DNA of 64,000 nucleotides from Neorhizobium galegae (GCF_021391675.1 NZ_CP090095.1:501501-565500); one strand, 5' to 3'. Shown: positions 39,709 to 49,094, numbered from the stretch's first letter. Notes: generated by a model not told the origin, from the letters alone. A program made the numbers and translations.

Positions 39709-40354
39709 TCAAGCCTCCAGGCAGGTTTCGACGAAACGCTTGAAGGCACGGGCGCGATGCGAGAGCGCTTCCGGTTCGCCGGGTTTCCAGCCATGTTTCT
39801 GATCACTGCTCATTTCGCCGAACGTAATATCATAGCCCTCCGGTTGGAAGACCGGGTCATAACCAAAACCCTGGGTGCCGCGCGGCGGCCACGCCACCGT
39901 GCCTTCCACCTCGCCGCGGAACATTTCCGTGTGCCCGTCCGGCCAGGCGAGACAAAGCACGCTCACAAAGCGGCAGCTACGCTGCTCCGGCCTTGTTGCA
40001 CCGCGCTCCTCCAGCGCCTTCTCGACCTTCTCCATCGCCATCTGAAAGTCACGGCTGCCGTCCTCGCGCTCCGCCCAGTTGGCGGTATAGACGCCCGGTG
40101 CGCCGTCGAGCGCGTCGATGACGATACCGGAATCATCCGACAGCGCCGGCAGTCCGGAGGCCTTGGCAGATGCGAGCGCCTTGATTGCGGCATTTTCTTC
40201 GAATGTCGTGCCCGTTTCGTCGGGCTCTTCGAATTTCAGTTCGGCGGCGGATTTCGCCGAGAAGCCAGAAGGGACCGATCAGTTCGGCGATTTCGCGGAT
40301 TTTCCCGGCATTGTGGCTGGCAACGACGATCGTCTTGGTCTCGAGCTTGCGCAT
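39709..40354 (-). pseudogene. rdgB: dITP/XTP pyrophosphatase RdgB/HAM1, frameshifted
   Basis: House-cleaning enzyme hydrolysing dITP, dITP-like and XTP nucleotides. The start MRKLETKTIVVASHNAGKIR and the 3' part ([13 protein letters not shown]...[16 protein letters not shown]) are both typical, but lie in different frames. One extra base near 40267 breaks the frame after LIGPF: removing it restores [20 protein letters not shown] and [20 protein letters not shown] without a stop, giving 214 aa, the family length. As given, translation ends at codon 74. It is either a true mutation or a sequencing error; all other codons are intact. Confidence 0.88.
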
Positions 40355-40362
40355 TACAATTC

Positions 40363-40770
40363 CTATTTGATATCCCAGAGCCTGGGCTCAGCGCATTCCA
40401 GGCTGTTGCCGGCCGGATCGCGGAAATAGATTGAGCGGGCACCGTTCGGCCAGCGGAAATCGCTTTCGATGGCAATACCTGCCTTGTTGAGCTTTTCCTT
40501 GATCAAGTCAATTGCCTCGCCTGTCATGCGAAAACAGATATGCCCCGGGCCTGTCGCGCCATGGGGTGGAACCGGCAATGCACCGGCCGGTGGTGGCTTC
40601 ACCGTCTCGGCAGGATTGAAGATCAGCAGGATGCCCGGCCCGCAACGGAAGAACACATGCCTGTTGCCGGCGCGCAGAACCTTTTCGAGGCCGAGAATGC
40701 CGCCATAGAAGGCCTCGGCGGCATCGAGATCGTTAGCATAAAGTGCGGTTTCGAGAATGCCTTCGATCAA
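40363..40770 (-). CDS. VOC-family (glyoxalase / bleomycin resistance-like) protein
   Basis: A 135-aa single VOC domain: ILETALYANDLDAAEAFYGGILGLEKV, with metal-ligand-like HICFRM and the closing YFRDPAGNSLECAEP, where the terminal Glu is the usual ligand. The start is TTG at 40770 with GAGG upstream. Lies between rph and rdgB on the same strand. The substrate is unknown; fosfomycin-type thiol transferase is one possibility. Confidence 0.85.
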   Translation of the reverse strand: MIEGILETALYANDLDAAEAFYGGILGLEKVLRAGNRHVFFRCGPGILLIFNPAETVKPPPAGALPVPPHGATGPGHICFRMTGEAIDLIKEKLNKAGIAIESDFRWPNGARSIYFRDPAGNSLECAEPRLWDIK

Positions 40771-40792
40771 ACAGCACCTCTTTCAGCGAGTT

Positions 40793-41509
40793 TTAGGCAA
40801 TCGCCTGCTTCTGCATCGCCACCAGTTCCTGCGTGCCGTCCTGAGCCAGTGCCAAAAGCTTCAGGAATTCCTCCTGGCTGAAAGGCTTGCCCTCGGCCGT
40901 GCCCTGCACCTCGACAATGCCGCCGGTGCCGGTCATCACGAAATTCGCATCCGTCTCCGCAGCCGAATCCTCGATATAGTCGAGGTCGATAACCGGCTGG
41001 CCGGCAAAGATGCCGCAGGAGATCGCCGCGACATGATCCTTCAGCACCTTGTCGACCTTGGTCATCGAGCGGGCTTCCATCCACTTCAGGCAGTCGTAGA
41101 GCGCAATCCAGCCACCGGTGATCGAGGCCGTGCGCGTGCCGCCATCCGCCTGGATGACGTCGCAGTCGATGGTGATCTGCTTTTCGCCGAGCGCTTCGAG
41201 ATCGATCACGGCGCGCAAGGAGCGGCCGATCAGACGCTGGATTTCCTGGGTGCGGCCGCCTTGCTTGCCGGCGGCGGCTTCGCGCTTCATGCGGTCGCCG
41301 GTGGCGCGCGGCAGCATGCCGTACTCGGCCGTCACCCAGCCCTTGCCGCTGTTTCGCAGCCACGGCGGCGTCTTTTCTTCGAGACTCGCGGTACACAGCA
41401 CATGCGTGTCGCCGAATTTCACGAGGCAGGAGCCTTCCGCATGTTTGGAGAAATTGCGCTCGAACGAGACCTTGCGCATCTGGTTCAACTGTCTGCCTGA
41501 AGGCCGCAT
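40793..41509 (-). CDS. rph: Ribonuclease PH
   Basis: Phosphorolytic 3'-to-5' exoribonuclease that trims tRNA 3' ends, forming a hexameric ring. The 238-aa length is exact for the family. [37 protein letters not shown] and [22 protein letters not shown] segments are all present. First gene of its operon, divergent from hrcA, matching the rph-hrcA-grpE arrangement of rhizobia. Confidence 0.97.
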   Translation of the reverse strand: MRPSGRQLNQMRKVSFERNFSKHAEGSCLVKFGDTHVLCTASLEEKTPPWLRNSGKGWVTAEYGMLPRATGDRMKREAAAGKQGGRTQEIQRLIGRSLRAVIDLEALGEKQITIDCDVIQADGGTRTASITGGWIALYDCLKWMEARSMTKVDKVLKDHVAAISCGIFAGQPVIDLDYIEDSAAETDANFVMTGTGGIVEVQGTAEGKPFSQEEFLKLLALAQDGTQELVAMQKQAIA

Positions 41510-41684
41510 GCTTCACTCCCTGGATTTCTGTTTTCGCCTTCTACGGCTCCGGTCAAGCTTTTGCAAAGAAAAAGGCCTAATGCGTGTACAGTAGCCGATT
41601 GTGGCTGCGGTGATTTTCCCTTTGGAGAAGGGGCGGCGAATGACTATATTTTGTGAAAACATCAACGGAACGGTGAAGGTCTAG

Positions 41685-42764
41685 ATGGGATTTTCGGCAT
41701 CGACGGGTAGGGACAGCGGCTCTGTGCTCGATGACCGTTCGCGCGAAATTTTCCGCCGCATCGTGGAAAGCTATCTGGAGACCGGCGAACCGCTCGGCTC
41801 CCGAAATCTTTCCCGCCTGCTGCCCATATCGCTGTCGCCGGCGTCGGTGCGCAATGTGATGAGCGATCTCGAGGAGCTCGGGCTCATCTACTCCCCGCAT
41901 ATCAGCGCCGGCCGCCTGCCGACCCAGTCAGGGCTTCGCTTTTTCGTCGACGCTTTCATGCAGGTCGGAGATCTCTCCGCCGAGGAGCGTGCCAATATCG
42001 ACCGGCAGATCCGGCCCGCGGATCGCGATCAGCCGATGGAAAGCCTGATGGCGGAGGCGAGCCGCATGTTGTCGGGCGTCTCGCGCGGCGCCGGGATCGT
42101 CATTACCACCAAGAGCGACCCGGTCCTAAAGCACGTCGAGTTCATTCGTCTCGAGCCGACCAAGGCGCTTGCGGTGCTGGTTGGCGATCATAACCAGGTG
42201 GAAAACCGTATTATCGAACTTCCGGCCGGCGTGACATCGTCGCAGCTGACCGAGGCGGCTAATTTCCTCAACGCCCACCTGAGCGGCCAGACGCTGCCGG
42301 AATTGCGCGGCCAGCTGAAGACGCTCAAGGATCAGGTACAGGGAGAGCTCCATGCGCTCTCGCAGGAACTGGTTGAGCGCGGTCTTGCGGTCTGGTCCGG
42401 CGATAGCGAGGAAGGCAAGCCGACCCAGCTCATCGTCCGCGGCCGGGCCAATCTGCTCGAAGGCCTGGCGGATGTCGCCGATCTCGATCGCCTGCGGTTG
42501 CTTTTCGACGATCTCGAAAAGAAGGACAGCCTGATCGAAATCCTCGATCTCGCTGAGAAGGGACCGGGCGTGCGAATCTTCATCGGCTCGGAAAACAAAC
42601 TGTTCTCCCTGTCGGGCTCCTCGCTCATCGTGGCGCCCTATCGTGACGGCGAAGACCGGATCGTCGGCGCCGTCGGGGTCATCGGGCCGACGCGGCTCAA
42701 CTATTCGCGCATCGTGCCGATGGTGGATTACACCGCGCAGCTGCTTGCCAGGCTGTCGCGCTGA
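41685..42764 (+). CDS. hrcA: Heat-inducible transcription repressor HrcA
   Basis: Repressor that binds CIRCE elements of chaperone operons, typically groESL. The 359-aa protein has an N-terminal winged helix ([25 protein letters not shown]...[20 protein letters not shown]) and the C-terminal HrcA domain ([21 protein letters not shown]). The ATG is at 41685. No CIRCE element is visible upstream here; the 175-bp gap to rph holds a small hairpin CCCTT/AAGGG near 41622-41638. Confidence 0.96.
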   Translation: MGFSASTGRDSGSVLDDRSREIFRRIVESYLETGEPLGSRNLSRLLPISLSPASVRNVMSDLEELGLIYSPHISAGRLPTQSGLRFFVDAFMQVGDLSAEERANIDRQIRPADRDQPMESLMAEASRMLSGVSRGAGIVITTKSDPVLKHVEFIRLEPTKALAVLVGDHNQVENRIIELPAGVTSSQLTEAANFLNAHLSGQTLPELRGQLKTLKDQVQGELHALSQELVERGLAVWSGDSEEGKPTQLIVRGRANLLEGLADVADLDRLRLLFDDLEKKDSLIEILDLAEKGPGVRIFIGSENKLFSLSGSSLIVAPYRDGEDRIVGAVGVIGPTRLNYSRIVPMVDYTAQLLARLSR

Positions 42765-42799
42765 ATTCACGACGGAGCCGCCCAATTTTCCCATCAAGC

Positions 42800-42828
42800 C
42801 TTGATTTTTTCACTTTAAACCTCGATAT
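42800..42828 (+). promoter_or_regulatory. Possible heat-shock (RpoH-type) promoter of grpE
   Basis: CTTGAT (42800-42805) and CTCGATAT (42821-42828) with a 15-bp spacer resemble the alphaproteobacterial RpoH consensus CTTGAA...CCATAT. The -10 part fits only loosely. It is just upstream of the grpE leader. Confidence 0.35.
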
Positions 42829-42835
42829 CGGGCAC

Positions 42836-42860
42836 AAATCCAAGCCCGTAAATCCAAGCC
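42836..42860 (+). repeat. Direct repeat AAATCCAAGCC (x2) in the grpE leader
   Basis: Two identical 11-mers at 42836-42846 and 42850-42860, ending 20 bp before the grpE ATG. The meaning is unknown; slippage or a binding site are options. Confidence 0.6.
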
Positions 42861-42880
42861 AAGAATAACCGGAGACCGTC

Positions 42881-43522
42881 ATGACCGACGAAACCAACAA
42901 GAACGGACCTGACGCAACTGCCGCGGAGAACACGGTTGAAGCTGTTGCATCTGCTCTTGAGGACGCGGCCAACCAGAAGAATGCCGAGGCGCCTGCCGCC
43001 GAACCGGATCCGCTGGAATTGCTGAAAGCCGAAAATAACGAGCTGCGCGACCGCTTCCTGCGGCTGGCGGCCGAAATGGATAACCTGCGCCGCCGCACCG
43101 AACGCGAAATCAAGGACGCAAAGTCCTATGCGGCGGCTGGCTTTGCGCGCGACATGCTCGCCGTTTCGGACAACCTGCGCCGGGCGCTGGACGCCGTGCC
43201 GGCCGAGATGCGCGCCGGAGCCGATGCATCGCTGACCACGCTTCTGGAGGGGGTCGAGCTGACCGAACGCTCCATGCTGTCGGCGCTGGAACGCCACGGT
43301 GTGAAGAAGATCGATGCGGAAGGTCAGAAGTTCGACCCGAACTTCCATCAGGCCATGTTCGAGATCCCGAACCCTGCTGTCCCGAACAATACCGTCGTTC
43401 AGGTCGTCCAGGCGGGCTTCACGATCGGCGAACGCGTGCTGCGCCCCGCCATGGTCGGTGTTGCAAAGGGCGGCCCGAAGGCGGAAGTCTCCGCGGAAGC
43501 CGCCGGCGAGAAAAATGCCTGA
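42881..43522 (+). CDS. grpE: Nucleotide exchange factor GrpE
   Basis: Co-chaperone that releases ADP from DnaK. The 213-aa product has an acidic Ala/Glu-rich N-terminus, the long dimer helix ([20 protein letters not shown]) and the beta-domain ending ([19 protein letters not shown]). Follows hrcA; a leader with a direct repeat and a possible heat-shock promoter precede it, and a terminator follows. Confidence 0.97.
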   Translation: MTDETNKNGPDATAAENTVEAVASALEDAANQKNAEAPAAEPDPLELLKAENNELRDRFLRLAAEMDNLRRRTEREIKDAKSYAAAGFARDMLAVSDNLRRALDAVPAEMRAGADASLTTLLEGVELTERSMLSALERHGVKKIDAEGQKFDPNFHQAMFEIPNPAVPNNTVVQVVQAGFTIGERVLRPAMVGVAKGGPKAEVSAEAAGEKNA

Positions 43523-43530
43523 AAGCTTTG

Positions 43531-43556
43531 AAAAGCGGGCGCAAGCCCGCTTTTCG
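43531..43556 (+). terminator. Rho-independent terminator of grpE
   Basis: AAAAGCGGGC and GCCCGCTTTT form a perfect 10-bp stem around GCAA, ending in a T-run, 8 bp after the grpE stop. Confidence 0.9.
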
Positions 43557-43654
43557 CTTTGCGCCGGACCTTCAGTCGGCGTTTCGCAATCCTGACGGCA
43601 AGCGCCCGCTCCGCCAAGTCCACGTAGATCTTCCCCTTAAAACGGCGGCTCAAG

Positions 43655-43692
43655 AACAAAACCGCCCGGCGCTTTGTCAGCGGCCGGGCGGT
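43655..43692 (-). terminator. Rho-independent terminator of ptsN
   Basis: ACCGCCCGGC (43661-43670) pairs with GCCGGGCGGT (43683-43692); on the minus strand the stem is followed by TTTGTTCTTG. It lies 29 bp beyond the ptsN stop. Confidence 0.8.
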
Positions 43693-43721
43693 TCGTTTCG
43701 TCCCCACGAATGTGTATGCGG

Positions 43722-44186
43722 TCAGGCGGCGTGGTTTGCCTGCTGCTCGTTGAGGAAGGCATAGATCGCCGAAGCGGAATCGGTCTTGCGCAGCTTGGCG
43801 ACAAGTTCCTGGTCGCGCAGGACGCGGGCGATGCGCGACAGGGCCTTCAAATGGTCGGCGCCGGCGCCTTCGGGTGCGAGCAGCAGGAACACCAGATCGA
43901 CCGGCTCGTCATCGAGCGCTTCGAAATCGACCGGCGCTTCAAGGCGCGCGAAAATACCCTTGATCGACGAGATGCTGTTGAGCTTGCCGTGCGGGATGGC
44001 GATGCCGTGGCCGACGCCGGTGGAGCCGAGCCTTTCGCGCTGCAGGATGATGTCGAAGATTTCTCGTTCGCTCACGCCCGTCAGCTTGGAAGCCTTGGCC
44101 GCCAGCTCCTGCAATAGCTGTTTTTTGGAATTTACCTTTAGGGCAGGAATAATCGCATCTTGCTGCAGCAAATCTGCCAATGCCAT
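43722..44186 (-). CDS. ptsN: Nitrogen PTS EIIA protein (EIIA-Ntr)
   Basis: Regulatory phosphocarrier of the nitrogen phosphotransferase system, 154 aa. The phospho-accepting His66 lies in GIAIPHGKLN. It relays carbon/nitrogen state to potassium transport and other targets. The ATG at 44186 (MALADLLQQDAIIP) has AAGGA 8 nt upstream; the ATG at 44195 sits too close to that site. Last gene of lptCAB-rpoN-hpf-ptsN; a hairpin (44230-44257) lies between hpf and ptsN. Confidence 0.96.
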   Translation of the reverse strand: MALADLLQQDAIIPALKVNSKKQLLQELAAKASKLTGVSEREIFDIILQRERLGSTGVGHGIAIPHGKLNSISSIKGIFARLEAPVDFEALDDEPVDLVFLLLAPEGAGADHLKALSRIARVLRDQELVAKLRKTDSASAIYAFLNEQQANHAA

Positions 44187-44262
44187 TCTCGTCATCCTTC
44201 GTGCCGCAAGAGCTTGTGCCCTAGGCGAAGGGGAGCGCCGTCTCCGACGCTCTCCCCAGGTG

Positions 44263-44838
44263 TCAGTTCTTGATATTGGTGGAATCGATCCAGCCAATAT
44301 TACCGTCATTGCGGCGGTACACAATGTTCAGATGTTCCTTGCCGGGACTGCGGAACAGAAGAACAGGCTCGTCTGTCATATCAAGTGCCATGACGGCGCT
44401 TGCGACCGTCATCGTCTTCAACTGCTTCGAACTTTCCGCGACAATGGTCGGCGCGAAATCCTCGGGCACTTCCTCCCCTTCATCCGGTACGCTGTCCATA
44501 ACAGTGTAGGCAACTTCCGCATAACCATTCACATGGTTGCCGGCATGATGATCCTTGAGCCGCCGTTTGTAGCGGCGCAGACGCTTTTCGATCCGCTGTG
44601 CTGCGGCGTCGAAACTGATCTGTGGATCATTCGCCTCGCCGGCCGCATGCAGGACGATCCCGGTATCGAGATGCACCTTGCAGTCGGCAGAAAAGCGCGA
44701 ACCAGCCTTTTCCACGATGACTTGGCTCGAATAGCCTCCGTCGAAGTATTTTGTAACCGCTTCTCCGATTTGGTCCTCGATCCTTTGACGGAACGAATCG
44801 CCAATTTCCATATGCTTACCGGATACACGCACACTCAT
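44263..44838 (-). CDS. hpf: Ribosome hibernation promoting factor (long form)
   Basis: A 191-aa protein: N-terminal RaiA/HPF domain (MSVRVSGKHMEIGDSFRQRI) and C-terminal dimerisation domain (VLLFRSPGKEHLNIVYRRNDGNIGWID). The long form makes 100S ribosome dimers in stationary phase. The ATG at 44838 is the conserved start. A 248-bp gap from rpoN suggests its own promoter, as often seen for this locus. Formerly called sigma-54 modulation protein. Confidence 0.94.
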   Translation of the reverse strand: MSVRVSGKHMEIGDSFRQRIEDQIGEAVTKYFDGGYSSQVIVEKAGSRFSADCKVHLDTGIVLHAAGEANDPQISFDAAAQRIEKRLRRYKRRLKDHHAGNHVNGYAEVAYTVMDSVPDEGEEVPEDFAPTIVAESSKQLKTMTVASAVMALDMTDEPVLLFRSPGKEHLNIVYRRNDGNIGWIDSTNIKN

Positions 44839-45086
44839 GGAGTTCTTCCTTCTTGTCGTGACTTGCGTGTTCCAGTCTACGCCAAGCCGTCCCCTCATCC
44901 AAGTCGTTCACACGTCACCGCGCTAAATTGCTGCAATCGGTGTCTGTCTGGATGATGGGATACGTTTCGTGCCATGTCCCGTGCAGTTGCGGCGGGCTTC
45001 TAGCGCCCGATGTTTTAAATGTCAACGGTGGCCGGTCTCGGGATTTCTACGTAGGCCTGTGGAAAACCGCCTGTTTCGGCCGCGTT

Positions 45087-46643
45087 TCAGTATGCCGCGA
45101 CCCCGGCGATCGCACGCTTTTCGCGGCGGCGCTGAACGGAGGAGGGGATGTTCATCGCCTCGCGGTATTTAGCGACGGTCCGGCGCGCAAGTTCGACGCC
45201 GCCGCGTTTCAGGCTGATCACGATATCGTCGTCCGAAAGCACCGCATCCGGCGTCTCCTGCGCGATGAGCAGGCGAATCCGGTGGCGCACGGCCTCGGCC
45301 GAATGGCTGTCGCCACCTTCTTCTGCCGAGCCGATCGACACCGTGAAGAAATATTTGAGTTCGAACAGGCCCCGCGGTGTCAGCATGTATTTGTTGGAGG
45401 TGACGCGGCTGACCGTGGATTCATGCATCTTGATCGCTTCGGCAACGGTCTTGAGGTTGAGCGGCCGCAGGTGATCGACGCCGTGCATCAGGAAGGCATC
45501 CTGCTGGCGGACGATTTCGGTCGTCACCTTCATGATCGTCTTGGCCCGCTGGTCGAGGCTGCGCGTCAGCCAGTTGGCGTTCTGCATGCAGTCGGACAGG
45601 AAATTATGATCGTCGCCGTTCTTCGGGCAATTCTTCGACACCGTCTGGAAATAGGTATGGTTGACCAGAACGCGCGGCAGGGTGTCCGGATTGAGTTCCA
45701 CCATCCAGCCGCCGTCGGGCGCTGCGCGCACGACGATATCCGGCGAAATCGTCTCTGACATGCCGCGCTCGAAACCCGCGCCGGGCTTCGGGTTGAGGCC
45801 GCGGATTTCCGCCAGCATGTCGATCAGGTCTTCGTCGTCGACACCGCAGATCTTTCGAAGCGAGGCGAAATCGCGTTTGCCGAGCAGATCCAGATGTCTG
45901 ATCAGTGCTTCCATGGCCGGGTCGAGCCGGTCCTTTTCCCGAAGCTGGATTGCCAGACACTCGCTGAGTGATCGGGCAAAGACGCCCGGCGGATCGAGCG
46001 TCTGCAGCGAGTGCAGGATGGCCTCCACATTCTCGGAGCTTCTGCCGAGGCGGGCGGCGATCTCCTCGATGTCGCCCAGCATGTAACCGGCCTCGTCGAG
46101 CTGATCGACGAGATGCTGAGCAATCAGGCGGCTGGCCGCATCGACGATCAGGAAGGGGATCTGCTGGTTCAGGTGGTCGCGCAGCGTCACCTGGCCGGCG
46201 ACGAAATCATCCAGGTCGTAGTCTTCGCCGGACTCGCCGCCCGGCATCGATTTCCATTGGCTGAGCAGTTCCGGCGCATCGGCGCGCCGCACCGGGCCGT
46301 CGTCCGGGAAGACGTTTTCGAAGCCCGTATCGAGCCCTTCGCCGAGCCTTTCGGCGCTGATGGAGGAGGAGCCCTCATACCAGTCGCTATCGACTTCGGC
46401 GGCCGCCGAACTCTCGCGGTCTTCGATCGGGGCAAAGTCGTCGGCGGTTTCGAAGCCTGTTTCCGCGTCGTTTTCGCTCTCGCTTGACGTAATTTCAAGC
46501 AGCGGGTTCTTTTCGACTTCCTGGGCGATGAACTGGTTGAGTTCGAAATGCGTCATCTGCAGCAGCTGGATGGATTGCATCAGCTGCGGCGTCATCACCA
46601 GCGATTGGGTTTGGCGTAGGAAAAGATTAGCGGATAAACCCAT
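45087..46643 (-). CDS. rpoN: RNA polymerase sigma-54 factor
   Basis: Sigma factor for nitrogen assimilation, dicarboxylate transport and symbiosis genes that need enhancer-binding activators. The 518-aa protein has region I (LRQTQSLVMTPQLMQSIQLLQM, residues about 8-29), an acidic region II, the core-binding region, the helix-turn-helix and the RpoN box ARRTVAKYRE near the C-terminus. The ATG at 46643 is chosen; an in-frame TTG at 46667 is less likely. A -24/-12 promoter-like site lies about 100 bp upstream. Confidence 0.97.
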   Translation of the reverse strand: MGLSANLFLRQTQSLVMTPQLMQSIQLLQMTHFELNQFIAQEVEKNPLLEITSSESENDAETGFETADDFAPIEDRESSAAAEVDSDWYEGSSSISAERLGEGLDTGFENVFPDDGPVRRADAPELLSQWKSMPGGESGEDYDLDDFVAGQVTLRDHLNQQIPFLIVDAASRLIAQHLVDQLDEAGYMLGDIEEIAARLGRSSENVEAILHSLQTLDPPGVFARSLSECLAIQLREKDRLDPAMEALIRHLDLLGKRDFASLRKICGVDDEDLIDMLAEIRGLNPKPGAGFERGMSETISPDIVVRAAPDGGWMVELNPDTLPRVLVNHTYFQTVSKNCPKNGDDHNFLSDCMQNANWLTRSLDQRAKTIMKVTTEIVRQQDAFLMHGVDHLRPLNLKTVAEAIKMHESTVSRVTSNKYMLTPRGLFELKYFFTVSIGSAEEGGDSHSAEAVRHRIRLLIAQETPDAVLSDDDIVISLKRGGVELARRTVAKYREAMNIPSSVQRRREKRAIAGVAAY

Positions 46644-46740
46644 GGCGGACGCGAAACTCCCCTGCAATCCCCTTGAACCACCCGGTCATGGAGTGGTGGA
46701 CGCTCGACTTCGCCGAGCCCCACAAGGCCAAATTTGCATC

Positions 46741-46756
46741 TGGCACAAGAATTGCT
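46741..46756 (+). promoter_or_regulatory. Sigma-54 (-24/-12) promoter sequence pointing away from rpoN
   Basis: TGGCAC-AAGAA-TTGCT matches the consensus TGGCACG-N4-TTGCW, with GG at 46742-46743 and GC at 46754-46755, exactly 10 bases between. It is on the plus strand, between rpoN and lptB (both minus strand), so it would fire antisense to lptB. It could also act as a binding site by which sigma-54 holoenzyme blocks the rpoN promoter. Confidence 0.65.
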
Positions 46757-46832
46757 TTTTTGAAAGATTTGGTCAAGCGCTGCAGTGCGGGAAAGTAAAT
46801 TTCTTTGTCGCGCTGCAACGACCAATTCGCGC

Positions 46833-47639
46833 CTAGAGGCTGAATTTGTCACCGAGATAAAGACGGCGAACATCCGGGTTGTTGACGATATCGTCTGCCC
46901 GGCCATGCGTCAGCACTTCGCCCGCGTGGATGATGTAGGCCCGGTCGATCAGGCCCAGCGTCTCGCGGACGTTGTGATCCGTTATCAGAACGCCGATCCC
47001 GCGCGCCGTCAAGTGGCGTACGAGGTTCTGAATGTCGGAGACCGAAATGGGATCGACGCCGGCAAAAGGTTCGTCGAGCAGCATGAAGGCCGGGTCGGTC
47101 GCAAGCGCCCGGGCAATTTCGAGGCGCCGGCGTTCGCCGCCGGAAAGCGCCACGGCCGCCGATTTCCGCAGCTGGCTGATATGGAACTCTTCCAGCAGCT
47201 CGTCGAGCTTGGTCTCCCGCTTGTCCCTGTCCCGCTCGTGCACTTCCAGCACCGCGCGGATGTTCTCCTCGACGGTCAGGCCGCGGAAGATCGAGGCTTC
47301 CTGCGGCAGATAACCCACGCCCAGGCGGGCGCGGCGATACATCGGCATGTGGGTGACTTCGTTGCCGTTGATCGCGATCATGCCTTCGTCCACCGGCACC
47401 AGGCCGGTGATCATGTAGAAACAGGTCGTCTTGCCCGCACCGTTCGGCCCGAGCAGCCCGACGGCCTCGCCACGGCGCACGACCAGTGACACGCCGTTGA
47501 CGACGCGACGGGTATCGTAGGTCTTCGAAAGACCATGCGCGACCAGCGTACCCTCGTAGCGCGCTTTATCGCGTACGACGAAGGGTTCGGGCGCGGACGG
47601 CTTCCTTGCCGACAGACTGGGGAGGAACGGTATTTTCAC
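46833..47639 (-). CDS. lptB: LPS export ABC transporter ATP-binding protein
   Basis: ATPase of the LptB2FG complex that pulls lipopolysaccharide out of the inner membrane. The 268-aa protein has Walker A GLLGPNGAGKTT, signature LSGGERRRLEIARAL and Walker B FMLLDEPFAGVDP, the last typical of LptB. The first 25 residues precede the usual domain start. The start codon is GTG at 47639. Upstream of rpoN, as in most Proteobacteria. Confidence 0.95.
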   Translation of the reverse strand: MKIPFLPSLSARKPSAPEPFVVRDKARYEGTLVAHGLSKTYDTRRVVNGVSLVVRRGEAVGLLGPNGAGKTTCFYMITGLVPVDEGMIAINGNEVTHMPMYRRARLGVGYLPQEASIFRGLTVEENIRAVLEVHERDRDKRETKLDELLEEFHISQLRKSAAVALSGGERRRLEIARALATDPAFMLLDEPFAGVDPISVSDIQNLVRHLTARGIGVLITDHNVRETLGLIDRAYIIHAGEVLTHGRADDIVNNPDVRRLYLGDKFSL

Positions 47640-47651
47640 GTCAAATGTCTA

Positions 47652-48206
47652 TTATTGCTTTGGTCGCGATTTCGGGTCGAGCAGGATTTCGACGCGCCCG
47701 CCACAGGCGTCGAGCTTGGCCTGGCCGGTTTCCATCAGTACGGTGAGTTTGCAACCCTTGAAGACGTTGGGCCCCTCGGAGAGCACGACCTGCTTGCCAG
47801 AAAGCACGAAGGTCTGGGATTTCATGTCGAACTCGCCCTTCTCGGCGGTCGCCTGCTGCGTTCCCGAGGTCAGGAATACCGTATCGTCAAGAAAGATCTT
47901 GTCGATATCGGCGCTGCCTGAGGTCACCGAGCCACCTTCACCGGTATAAAGGACCGTCATCTTGCCGGCCTTCATCGTGGTCGTGCCCTGCACGACCTGG
48001 ACGTTGCCGGTAAAATAGGCCTTCTTTTCCTGCTCCTTGATCTCGAGCTGGTCGCTCTGGATCTGGATCGGCTGGTCGCCGGAAAGCTTCAGGCCTTCCA
48101 TCTGGCTGGTGGTGGTCTGGGCATGTGCGGTCGCTGCCAGACAGGAGATGAATCCTGCCGCGATCAGAACTGCGGTATTGCGTGTAAGAAGGCGGCGATT
48201 GATCAT
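47652..48206 (-). CDS. lptA: LPS transport periplasmic protein LptA
   Basis: Periplasmic bridge protein of the LPS transport path. The 184-aa product has a signal peptide (NTAVLIAAGFISCLAATAHA, cleaved near residue 29) and an OstA beta-jellyroll (IQIQSDQLEIKEQEKKAYFT, then VVQGTTTMKAGKMTVLYTG). Twelve bp separate it from both lptC and lptB, so the three are one unit. Confidence 0.92.
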   Translation of the reverse strand: MINRRLLTRNTAVLIAAGFISCLAATAHAQTTTSQMEGLKLSGDQPIQIQSDQLEIKEQEKKAYFTGNVQVVQGTTTMKAGKMTVLYTGEGGSVTSGSADIDKIFLDDTVFLTSGTQQATAEKGEFDMKSQTFVLSGKQVVLSEGPNVFKGCKLTVLMETGQAKLDACGGRVEILLDPKSRPKQ

Positions 48207-48218
48207 GACGGCCGGGCT

Positions 48219-48887
48219 CTACTTGCCTTGGTTGCGGATGGTGGCTGGATCGAGATGGACGCGAACCTGGCCCTTGAAGGTGATGGTACGCCCCTTATCC
48301 GTTATCTTTAAAGACTCTGCAACAATAGAGCCTTCTTTCATGGAGATATCGACGTGCTCGGGTGATTCCATCACACCTGCGTTGATATCGAGATGCGCGG
48401 ACTTGAAGCGGGCGGTGATCCCGTTGCTCAGATTGACGTCGAACGGGGAGTTGAGATCGAGCATGTCGGTGCCGCGGTCGAAGTCGGCGGCTGTCGCGGT
48501 CACCCGGGCGATCACGTCGTCGTTGACCGGTACGGCGGCCTTGACGTCCTCGAGCGTGATCATGTTCGAGTTCTGGATATCCTGCAGCGCGCGGTTGGCG
48601 GTCATCGAATAGCTGATGCCGTCCTTGTTGCGGCCAGAGATCGCCGGCCGCTCCATGACGATCTTGCCGTTTTCGATCCGGGCGTTTTCAATCGAGAGGT
48701 TCTCCGGCAGATAGGCGCGGATGATCGAGACCCCGATGAAGGCGGCCGAAATCACGCCGGCCAGGATCGGCAGCAGTATCTTGAGCCTGCGCACGATCGC
48801 GGAATGCGCCAGCGCCGCCTGATAGGCATCCGCGCGCGGCTCCAGCGCCGCCGCAAAGCCTGCCGTTTTTCGAATATGCTGCAGCAT
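48219..48887 (-). CDS. lptC: LPS export protein LptC
   Basis: Bitopic inner-membrane protein that hands LPS from LptB2FG to LptA. The 222-aa protein has one membrane helix (residues about 37-57, LKILLPILAGVISAAFIGVS) and a periplasmic jellyroll with ENARIENGKIVMERPAISG. The ATG at 48887 gives the conserved start (MLQHIRKTAGF); the frame opens further upstream but that part is not conserved. Head of lptCAB. Confidence 0.9.
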   Translation of the reverse strand: MLQHIRKTAGFAAALEPRADAYQAALAHSAIVRRLKILLPILAGVISAAFIGVSIIRAYLPENLSIENARIENGKIVMERPAISGRNKDGISYSMTANRALQDIQNSNMITLEDVKAAVPVNDDVIARVTATAADFDRGTDMLDLNSPFDVNLSNGITARFKSAHLDINAGVMESPEHVDISMKEGSIVAESLKITDKGRTITFKGQVRVHLDPATIRNQGK

Positions 48888-49094
48888 GAGTGCCGGACAG
48901 TTCCTTTTTAGCCCGTCTCCGTTCTCATCCCGGTTGTGCCGGATGGAGCGGTTGCGAGCTTTGCTTTGTCCGCCAATATGGTTTTGATTCAATCAACAAA
49001 CAATAATGGACAACATAAAAACGTGATGTGGCCCGCTGCAAAACACGCTAGAGAGCCTATTTAGCAACGGCGGTTCATCTCGAAGGTGGTTTTT

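Noticed and set aside
42765..42880. CIRCE element near hrcA-grpE
   Set aside because: The 9-bp inverted CIRCE arms are not present; the repeats seen are direct, not inverted.
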